A stretch of DNA of 64,000 nucleotides from Acidovorax sp. 210-6 (GTDB taxonomy: Bacteria > Pseudomonadota > Gammaproteobacteria > Burkholderiales > Burkholderiaceae_C), in the NCBI RefSeq assembly GCF_010020825.1, contig NZ_JAACJE010000001.1:1922001-1986000 (forward strand). Reading direction: 5' to 3'. The position numbers and the translations under genes were made by a program. Under the pieces are notes generated by a model, which did not search any database, had not been told where the DNA came from, and was given only the letters and a program-made list of their open reading frames with translations. This document shows positions 54,025 to 64,000 of the stretch, one piece after another; position 1 is the stretch's first letter; the number at the start of each line of letters is the position of its first letter.

Positions 54025-56229
54025 ATGGATTCCAGGTTCTCCACCGTTGTCCTGACTCCCGCTGCGCGCCCTTGGCAAACTGCCCGGGCGTGGTGGCAGC
54101 GCCATGCCCGCCATCTGGCGAGTTGGATGGTGCTGTCGCTGCTGGCCTTTGTTCCGCTGGCGGCTGGGGTGCTGTGGCTGGCGGCCAGCGAGCGGGTGCT
54201 GGTGGGTGTGGAACTGGGCTGGAGCCAGGAATCCCAGGCCGTCTGCCTGCACCCTGGGGCTGATTGCAAACGGCCGGTGGTGAGCATTCGCAGCCCTAAT
54301 GGGGCGCTGGAGCTTGACGCCTGGCTTTTGAGCGACGCGGGGCATTTCCTGCCCAGCCATGAGCTGCGCGAAGCCTACAACGACCGCCACAAGGCCCTGC
54401 ACGCCTTGTTGGCGAGCGACTCCGCGCGCCTGGTCATGGCCGATGGCAGCGAGCATCCGGTGACGGTGCGCGACCGGGGATTGGGCGGCATCGGCGCCAT
54501 GCTCTGGTGGCATTTGTTGCTGGCTGCGCTGGCATGGACCAGTGGATGGGCCCATTATCTGCGTCAGCGCAGCCTCGGAAACGGGTTTCTGGCGTTGGCC
54601 TGCAGCGGATACGCCGTTGGCATGGCGTTGGGCGGGCTCGAGCTGGTGCATGGCCTGGCCTGGCCCCTGGGGGCTGCGGGCAGCATCAACGGCGCGGCGC
54701 GGGCTGCGGTGCAACTGGCGTTTGCGGGCTACCTGGGCTATGTGTTGACCCTTCCGCGCCGGTATGTGCCTGCGCGATGGTTGGGCGTCCTGCCCTGTTT
54801 GGCACTGGCTGTGATCGTGGTGGACTTGGCCGCCCTGGCACCCGCACCCATGTGGGGACACCAGGCCTTCATGGTGGTGTGGACGCTGGCCCTGCCGCTG
54901 GCCATGGGCTGGCAATGGCGGCGCTCGCACAGCCCCTTGCTGCGGGCCCTGATGCAGTGGTTTGCCCTGGGTGGCTTGATATTGCTTGCGCGTTTGGCGC
55001 TGATCCATGCCCTGCCGGTGCAAGACCTCGAAACACGGGCCTTTTTCGTCAGCGCCAGCTTCCTGGCGGTCAAGACTTACTCCATCGTCGTGCTCCTGGT
55101 CAGCCCGGTGCTGGGTTGGGCGCAGGGGGGGCTGCGCCGCATTCTGCTGTGGGTGCTGGCCAGCCTGCTGTTGGTGGTGTGCGACCTGATGCTGGTACTG
55201 GCCCTGAGCGTGCAGGCCGAGACCGCCCTGCTCATCAGCCTGTTGGTGGTGGGTGCGGCCTATTTGCCTTTGCGTGGCTGGATTGCACAGACCTTGCTGG
55301 GAACCCGGCCGCTGCGACTGGAGCAGCACATCGCTCCGCTGTATGACGTGGCACGTGCAGCCCAGCAATCCGACATGGCCGCATTGCAGGCTTGGCAGCA
55401 GTTTCTGCAGCAGGTGTACGAGCCCGAGAGCAGTGTGCTGGCGCAACAGGCGGGTTCGCACAGCCGCATGCAGGAAGCGGGTGGCGCCCTGTGGGCTCCA
55501 CTGGCATGGACGGGGCAGGGTGTGGTACTGGTGCATGCCCATGGCGGCAGGCGCCTGTTTGGCCCGCAGGACGAACGCTTTGCCGACCACTGCGCCCACC
55601 TGGTACAGACCATGGTGGAGAAAGACCGTGCCGCCACGCAGGCGCGCCAGAGCGAGCGTGAACGCATTGCGCACGACCTGCACGATGACCTGGGGGCACG
55701 TCTCCTGCACATGGCCCATGCGGCGCCCCCTGGCGACTGGGGGCGTTATGCCCAGGACACGCTGCAGGAGATGCGTCTGATCACCCACGGCATGGCGGGC
55801 GAGGCGGTGGCATTGACCGATCTGCTCGCCGACCTGCGCGCCGAACTGGCCGCCCGCATCCGTGCAGCAGGTCTGCAACTGCAATGGCAGAGCGCGCTGC
55901 CCGGCCAGGCAGGTTCGCACAGAGTGCGCCCGCAGGCCGCACTGGCCTTGGCGCGCATCCTGTCCGAGGCCGTGCGCAACGCCATCAGCCACGGCGGAGC
56001 CAGCCGCATCGAGGTGCTGGTGCAGGTACTGGAGGAGTGCTTGCTGGTGCAGGTGCGCAACGATGGCCCTGCGACCGATCCGGCGACCTGGGGCGCAGGG
56101 CTGGGCATGCAGTCCCTGCTGCGCCGGGTGCAGCGCCTGGGTGGGCACTTGCAATGGCAGGCGCTGGGTTCCGGTGGCACGGTCATGGAAGCACGCCTGC
56201 CCCTGAACGCCCTGCAGGATCCGGGCTGA
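54025..56229 (+). CDS. Membrane sensor histidine kinase (NarL-type, HisKA_3)
   Basis: A 734-residue sensor kinase. Residues about 35-55 are a first helix, then a periplasmic loop, then six or seven helices at about 155-430. The dimerisation/phosphoacceptor motif ERERIAHDLHDDLGARLLH has His550. The ATPase region has ILSEAVRNAISHGGASRIEVLV and GAGLGMQSLLRRVQRLGGHL. The region at 445-540 is GAF-like (LWAPLAWTGQGVVLVHAHGGRR). It is adjacent to its response regulator, 3 bp downstream. The signal is unknown. Confidence 0.9.
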   Translation: MDSRFSTVVLTPAARPWQTARAWWQRHARHLASWMVLSLLAFVPLAAGVLWLAASERVLVGVELGWSQESQAVCLHPGADCKRPVVSIRSPNGALELDAWLLSDAGHFLPSHELREAYNDRHKALHALLASDSARLVMADGSEHPVTVRDRGLGGIGAMLWWHLLLAALAWTSGWAHYLRQRSLGNGFLALACSGYAVGMALGGLELVHGLAWPLGAAGSINGAARAAVQLAFAGYLGYVLTLPRRYVPARWLGVLPCLALAVIVVDLAALAPAPMWGHQAFMVVWTLALPLAMGWQWRRSHSPLLRALMQWFALGGLILLARLALIHALPVQDLETRAFFVSASFLAVKTYSIVVLLVSPVLGWAQGGLRRILLWVLASLLLVVCDLMLVLALSVQAETALLISLLVVGAAYLPLRGWIAQTLLGTRPLRLEQHIAPLYDVARAAQQSDMAALQAWQQFLQQVYEPESSVLAQQAGSHSRMQEAGGALWAPLAWTGQGVVLVHAHGGRRLFGPQDERFADHCAHLVQTMVEKDRAATQARQSERERIAHDLHDDLGARLLHMAHAAPPGDWGRYAQDTLQEMRLITHGMAGEAVALTDLLADLRAELAARIRAAGLQLQWQSALPGQAGSHRVRPQAALALARILSEAVRNAISHGGASRIEVLVQVLEECLLVQVRNDGPATDPATWGAGLGMQSLLRRVQRLGGHLQWQALGSGGTVMEARLPLNALQDPG

Positions 56230-56232
56230 GCC

Positions 56233-56892
56233 ATGACAATCAGGCACATGAACATTCTGCTTGTGGAAGACCAGCCCGAAGCCTGCGCACTGCTGCAGGA
56301 CATCGCCCAGCAGGTGTACCCCGCAGCGCATACCACGCACTGCCCGACGGTGGCACATGCGCTCATGCGGGTGGACGAAGCATGGGATCTGGCCTTGATC
56401 GACCTGCGCCTGCTTGATGGCTCGGGGCTGGAGGTGTTGCGCCGTTTCAAGCAGTGCCACCCTGAGGTGCCCGCCGTGGTGACCACACTGTTTTCTGATG
56501 ACGCCTCGGTGTTTGGCGCCCTGCAGGCAGGGGCCGATGGCTATCTGCTCAAGTCCGAACCGGTCTGCGACCTGGTGGCCGCACTGCAGCGCATCGCCCG
56601 GGGAGAGCTGCCGCTGTCTCCTGCGGTGGCCCGCAGGGTGCTGGGTTACTTTCGCAGCACCCCAGGCGCCGATCTGAGGCCCAGCGCTGACCTTGCCGAA
56701 GCGCTCACCCCCAGAGAAAGCGACGTGCTTGCCGCCATTGGTGAGGGCCTGAGCATCCACGAGACCGGAGAGCGCCTGGGCATCACCTACCACACGGCCA
56801 ACGGCTACATCAAATCCATCTACCGCAAACTGGGCATCAAGAGCCGCGCCCAGGCAGCGGTTGAGGCACAGCGGCGCGGATTGCTGCAATAA
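56233..56892 (+). CDS. LuxR/NarL-family response regulator
   Basis: A 219-residue regulator. The receiver domain (about 7-125) has acidic residues in LVEDQPEA and the phosphorylated aspartate D57 in ALIDLRLLDGSG. The LuxR helix-turn-helix (about 155-215) has LTPRESDVLAAIGEGLSIHETGERLGITYHTANGYIKSIYRKLGIKSRAQA. ATG 56233 or ATG 56248 could be the start. It is paired with the kinase at 54025 and may regulate the downstream secreted-protein genes. Confidence 0.94.
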   Translation: MTIRHMNILLVEDQPEACALLQDIAQQVYPAAHTTHCPTVAHALMRVDEAWDLALIDLRLLDGSGLEVLRRFKQCHPEVPAVVTTLFSDDASVFGALQAGADGYLLKSEPVCDLVAALQRIARGELPLSPAVARRVLGYFRSTPGADLRPSADLAEALTPRESDVLAAIGEGLSIHETGERLGITYHTANGYIKSIYRKLGIKSRAQAAVEAQRRGLLQ

Positions 56893-57017
56893 GTCACGGT
56901 GTCCCCCAAGTTCTGGGGGTGGGCATGCTCTGCAACGGTTTCCACAATGGCGCCCATGTTGCATAGTCCCTGTCGCATGGACCGGGCTGCAATTTTTGGA
57001 GCCGAGGAAATCGACAC

Positions 57018-57881
57018 ATGACACGAACCAGACACATTGGGAGCACGCTGCTGTGGGGCTTGGCCTGCGGGTGGCCCCTGGGTGCCAGTGCAGCACCCTT
57101 GCCCGAACTGGCCTGTGCCGCTGGCGTGCACTGCACGGGCACTGCCAGTGCCATCGGGGCGCGTGCCCGCCTGGGTATGGATAGGAACCAGGCCGAGCTT
57201 GCCTTTGTCGAGGCCAGCAGAGACTGGCCCGACACGGTGTGGGCCTGTGCTGCCACTGCGTCGCAGTGTGGGCACCTGAGCCGCGATGAGGCGCGCATAT
57301 TGATCGGGCTGCATGACGATGCCTACGGACCAGCGCAGCGTTTGCGTGGGGCTCCGCCAGCAGCGCAGTCGGCAGCCATGCAGGCGCCCCTGGTTGTCGC
57401 CGCAACAAATCCCTCCGCAAGTGGGCGAGGGCAGCGACCGGCCGGGATCGATGTCGAAGTGCCTCGTCCGGGGGCTTCGGAGGTCGTGCTTGTACCACCA
57501 TCGACACCTGGGACGGATTTCCAGCCCCGGGACGGGCACTGGGTATTCCGGTTCGAAGGACAGCCCCGTGCCAGTGGTGGTTGCCTTGCGGGTGTAGCCC
57601 AGGCGGTCGCAGGGCAGATGCCGGCGCCCCAATCGGGGCAGGTCGTGTTTGCGCGGCCCTTCAGCGGTGGCCAGCTCATTCCCAGCCCGCAGGTGCAGTG
57701 GAGCCGCGTGGCGGCCAACCACTGGAAGGCCAGGCTCAAGACAGCCAGCGCTGCCATGTCCATGGAGTACGACCTGCGGGTGCTCAGCCCCGAGCGCATG
57801 GAGGGTGCCAGCATCGTGCGCGTCACCGTGCCGCAGGCCTGCACCATCCAGTCACCTTTTGTTTTCACGCGCCAGTCATGA
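57018..57881 (+). CDS. Secreted protein of unknown function
   Basis: A 287-residue protein with a signal peptide (MTRTRHIGSTLLWGLACGWPLGASA). The mature part has scattered cysteines (LACAAGVHC, WACAATASQC, GGCLAGVAQ, QACTIQSP), consistent with disulfides. A middle stretch of about 90-165 looks flexible and proline-rich. The C-terminal half (FRFEGQPRASGGCLAGVAQAVAGQMPAPQSGQ) has no recognised domain. It lies upstream of the vWA and Yip1-like genes with short gaps. Confidence 0.75.
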   Translation: MTRTRHIGSTLLWGLACGWPLGASAAPLPELACAAGVHCTGTASAIGARARLGMDRNQAELAFVEASRDWPDTVWACAATASQCGHLSRDEARILIGLHDDAYGPAQRLRGAPPAAQSAAMQAPLVVAATNPSASGRGQRPAGIDVEVPRPGASEVVLVPPSTPGTDFQPRDGHWVFRFEGQPRASGGCLAGVAQAVAGQMPAPQSGQVVFARPFSGGQLIPSPQVQWSRVAANHWKARLKTASAAMSMEYDLRVLSPERMEGASIVRVTVPQACTIQSPFVFTRQS

Positions 57882-57919
57882 GACAGGCGTTCACTGCAAC
57901 TTTTTGGAGAGGGAACACC

Positions 57920-58951
57920 ATGAACCATTCGCGCATGGGCCGGGCCGCCTGGTGGCTGGCCGCCGGTATGTTGCTGTCGATGGGCGCCCAGGCACAGCAA
58001 GCCCAGCGCGCCCCCAGCCCACCGCAAGGGCCGGGGCAGAGCATGCTGGTGCTCGATGCCTCGGGGTCCATGTGGGGAAAGATGGGGGGGCGGGCCAAGA
58101 TCGAGATCGCACGCGATGCTGTGGCACAAATGCTCGATGGCTGGCCCGCAGGCCAGCAACTGGGCTTGATGGCCTATGGCCACCGCAGCAAAGGCGACTG
58201 CAGCGACATCGAGCTGTTGCGTGCCCCAGGTGCGCTGGACCGCAGCGCCATGGTGCAGACCGTCAATGCGCTGCAACCCAAAGGGATGACGCCCATTTCG
58301 GCATCGGTGCGCATGGCAGCAGAACAACTCAAGTTCAGCGAACGAAAGGCCACGGTCATTCTGGTCTCTGACGGCGAGGAAACCTGCCATGCCGATCCCT
58401 GTGCCGTGGGCAAGGAACTGGAGAAGCTGGGCGTGGATTTCACGGCCCACGTGATTGGCTTTGACATTTCCAAGGGCAGCAAGGCCGAGCAACAGCTCCA
58501 ATGCCTGGCTTCCAGCACGGGCGGCCGGTATCTGGACGCCCGTGATGCTGGCAGCCTGAGCGATGCCCTGCGCAGCGTGGCCAAGGCTGCGCCCCCCGCG
58601 CCCAAAGTCAATGCCACCCAGGGCCGCGAATGGATGCCCAACACCATGCTGTGGTGGGAGGCGGGCACACAGATTGAGGGTGGCGGGAGCGAGCGCGATG
58701 GGGAGCTTGGCGTGAAGGACTTTGCCAAGGGCCAGACCGCCCGCGACTGCCAGGCACTGTGCATGCAGCACACGGCCTGCGGTGCCTGGGTGTACAACCC
58801 ACCGGGCAGTTATTTCATCGAGCACCCACGGTGTGATCTCAAAGGCACGGGTGGTGCGCTGAGCGAAGAAAAGACCAATCCAGGTGAAGGTTGGGTCTCT
58901 GGCGTGAAACCCGGCGCCAAGGTCATGTTCCAGCCTGCTGCTGCGAATTGA
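57920..58951 (+). CDS. Secreted von Willebrand factor A and PAN/apple-like domain protein
   Basis: A 343-residue protein with signal peptide MNHSRMGRAAWWLAAGMLLSMGAQA. The vWA domain spans about 40-215 with the MIDAS sequence DASGSMW (D46, S48, S50), the later threonine in PKGMTPISASV and aspartate in VSDGEETCHADPC. The C-terminal 110 residues look PAN/apple-like: TARDCQALCMQHTACGAWVYNPPG followed by CDLKG. vWA plus PAN is an uncommon combination. It probably binds proteins or glycans outside the inner membrane. GGAGAGGG precedes ATG 57920. Confidence 0.87.
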   Translation: MNHSRMGRAAWWLAAGMLLSMGAQAQQAQRAPSPPQGPGQSMLVLDASGSMWGKMGGRAKIEIARDAVAQMLDGWPAGQQLGLMAYGHRSKGDCSDIELLRAPGALDRSAMVQTVNALQPKGMTPISASVRMAAEQLKFSERKATVILVSDGEETCHADPCAVGKELEKLGVDFTAHVIGFDISKGSKAEQQLQCLASSTGGRYLDARDAGSLSDALRSVAKAAPPAPKVNATQGREWMPNTMLWWEAGTQIEGGGSERDGELGVKDFAKGQTARDCQALCMQHTACGAWVYNPPGSYFIEHPRCDLKGTGGALSEEKTNPGEGWVSGVKPGAKVMFQPAAAN

Positions 58952-58994
58952 TGCGCAGCGCAAACCATTCTGATCACTTCAAGGACATTGCACC

Positions 58995-60242
58995 ATGAAC
59001 ACTTCCCGCCTGGCTTCGACAGACCGCGCAGCGCTGTTGCAGCGTGTGCTTGATATCTTGATGCGCCCACGCGAAACCTGGCTGCAGATCAACGCAGAGG
59101 ACGGCAACCCAGGCCGCATTTACCTGGGCTACCTGGTCTTTCTGGCGGCCATTCCGGCGGTGGCGGGGTTCATTGGGTACAGCCTGGTGGGGGTAGGTGC
59201 CTTTGGCATCTCGGTGCGCGTGCCCGTGGTGCAAGGTCTGGTCAGCATGGTGGTGGGCTATGTGCTGTCGCTGGCCATGGTGTACGTGCTGGCGCTGATC
59301 GCCAACATGCTGGCGCCGCGTTTTCAGGCGCAGCAAGACATGGGCAGCGCCTTCAAGCTGGTGGCCTATGCCTCCACGGCTGGCATGCTGGGTGGGGTGT
59401 TCAGCATCCTGCCGTCATTGGCCATGCTGGGCTTGTTGGCGGCCCTGTATTCGGTGTACCTGATCTACAGCGGCATCCCCGTGCTGATGAAGGCTCCCCA
59501 AGAGAAAGCGGTGGGCTACACGGCAGCCTTGGTGGTCTGCGGCATTCTGGCAGGCATTGTGGTCGGGTTGGCCACATCACTTGTGACTCCGGGGGCACGG
59601 GGTCTGGGTGCAGGCATGGCGGGCATGGGCGACACGGGCTCGGTCGCGATGAAGGTTCCCGGCACCGACATCAAGATCGACACAGGACGCCTGGAGGAAG
59701 CCAGCCGCAAAATGGAAGAGGCCCAGGCCAAGGGAGACACCCAGGCCGCAGCCAAGGCCGCCACCGAAATGATGGGGGCTGCACTGGGTGGCAAGGGTGG
59801 TGAGCCCTTTGCGCCAAAACTTCTGCGGGACACCCTGCCCGAGCGTGTGGGCGATTTGCCGCGCACAGCGATCGAGGCGCGCTCCGAAAGCGCCATGGGC
59901 ATGCAGTTCACCCATGTCAGTGCGCAGTACACGCACGAGGACAAGGAGTTGGAGATCCAGATCCAGGACTTGGGCGCTGTCCCTGCGCTGCGCATGGCCA
60001 TGGCGGGCTGGGCGACGACCACCGCCGAGAGCGAGAATGCCGATGAAGTGGAGCGCATCTACCGTCAGGGCGACACGACCATCAAGGAAAGCTACCGCAA
60101 GGACGGCAGCAGTTCGGATGTGGCGCTGATGCTGCCCAACGGGGTGATGGTGCAGGCCTACGGCAGGCTGCCGGTGGAGGACCTCAAGCGCCATCTGTTG
60201 CCCTTGGGCCAAAAGCTGGGGGCGCTGCGCAGGGCCTCTTGA
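58995..60242 (+). CDS. Yip1-domain-like membrane protein
   Basis: A 415-residue protein. Residues 15-200 form a Yip1-type region with RVLDILMRPRETWLQINAEDG, then five hydrophobic helices (GYLVFLAAIPAVAGFIGYSLVG through VVCGILAGIVVGLATSLV). The C-terminal 200 residues are soluble, with a helical EEASRKMEEAQAKGDTQAAAKAATEMMG segment and a beta-rich end (SAQYTHEDKELEIQIQDLG). It follows the vWA gene by 43 bp and probably belongs to its operon. Confidence 0.8.
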   Translation: MNTSRLASTDRAALLQRVLDILMRPRETWLQINAEDGNPGRIYLGYLVFLAAIPAVAGFIGYSLVGVGAFGISVRVPVVQGLVSMVVGYVLSLAMVYVLALIANMLAPRFQAQQDMGSAFKLVAYASTAGMLGGVFSILPSLAMLGLLAALYSVYLIYSGIPVLMKAPQEKAVGYTAALVVCGILAGIVVGLATSLVTPGARGLGAGMAGMGDTGSVAMKVPGTDIKIDTGRLEEASRKMEEAQAKGDTQAAAKAATEMMGAALGGKGGEPFAPKLLRDTLPERVGDLPRTAIEARSESAMGMQFTHVSAQYTHEDKELEIQIQDLGAVPALRMAMAGWATTTAESENADEVERIYRQGDTTIKESYRKDGSSSDVALMLPNGVMVQAYGRLPVEDLKRHLLPLGQKLGALRRAS

Positions 60243-60318
60243 TGTGGGCCGAGGGGGCAGGGCTCTTGCGCTAGCTCAAACACCCCATGCATCGTGTGCG
60301 CAATTGCCGCGCCGTGTG

Positions 60319-60348
60319 TTGACGTGCAGGTCAACCGCTGCCGATACT
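60319..60348 (+). promoter_or_regulatory. Candidate sigma-70 promoter of the hybrid kinase
   Basis: TTGACG (60319-60324) and GATACT (60343-60348) with an 18-bp spacer, about 75 bp before the kinase ATG. It sits in a 179-bp gap with no gene. Confidence 0.5.
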
Positions 60349-60421
60349 CCCCTACAGTTCGACGCCTTCCTCCGCCGCCCGCCATGGGTGTGTGCGGCGG
60401 ACGGTTCAACTGGGAGGGGCC

Positions 60422-64000
<3,579 letters not shown>

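Noticed and set aside
53914-57507. A long minus-strand frame opposite the two-component genes
   Set aside because: It lies antisense to three supported genes, has a low-complexity glutamine/histidine-rich composition, and has no domain.

Overview
The window looks like chromosome from a high-GC betaproteobacterium of the Comamonadaceae, most likely Acidovorax or a close relative. That is inferred from protein resemblance, LivFGHM-rich gene content and a short interspersed repeat of a kind I associate with this family; no database search was possible. Coding density is high. There are no rRNAs, intact tRNAs, CRISPR arrays, phage genes or transposase genes. About 60 genes are supported. The first (DUF192) and last (hybrid kinase) run off the window edges.

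Layout. 1-5 kb: DUF192 protein, isocitrate dehydrogenase, a membrane acyltransferase-like protein, then a minus-strand run of parvulin isomerase, BolA, YciB, MsrB and SelO. 6.6-10.3 kb: AraC regulator, lipoprotein carboxylesterase, Crp/Fnr regulator. 10.4-18.5 kb: a branched-chain-type uptake region with two binding proteins, an acyl-CoA ligase and LivHMGF, read here as import and CoA activation of an organic acid. 18.5-23.7 kb: a minus-strand operon of ABC ATPase, FtsX-type permease, LolA-like periplasmic protein and outer-membrane barrel, facing an AraC regulator. 23.9-27.2 kb: beta-oxidation pair (bifunctional hydratase/dehydrogenase plus thiolase).

27.2-36.7 kb: a decayed tRNA-Gly split by a 258-bp palindromic element, then a polyamine/GABA-type ABC transporter operon ending in gabD, then gabT and a divergent MocR/GabR-type regulator. 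The transporter promoter and the gabT-mocR intergenic region share a roughly 100-bp module with identical spacing, so this block is probably one GABA or putrescine uptake and degradation regulon. 36.7-52.5 kb: housekeeping and signalling genes (alaS, two GGDEF proteins, trmB, gluQRS, an FAD oxidoreductase, LysR plus pirin, a MinD/FlhG-like ATPase, a cystathionine-lyase-type enzyme, a GDSL esterase with a LolD/YbbA-like ATPase, rlmB, sirtuin). 52.7-64 kb: orphan binding protein, a two-component pair, a secreted unknown protein, a von Willebrand A/PAN-like protein, a Yip1-like membrane protein and a six-PAS hybrid histidine kinase.

The points most worth following up are the shared MocR operator module, the interspersed repeat inserted in frame in gluQRS, the tRNA-splitting element, and two multi-gene envelope clusters with no assigned function.
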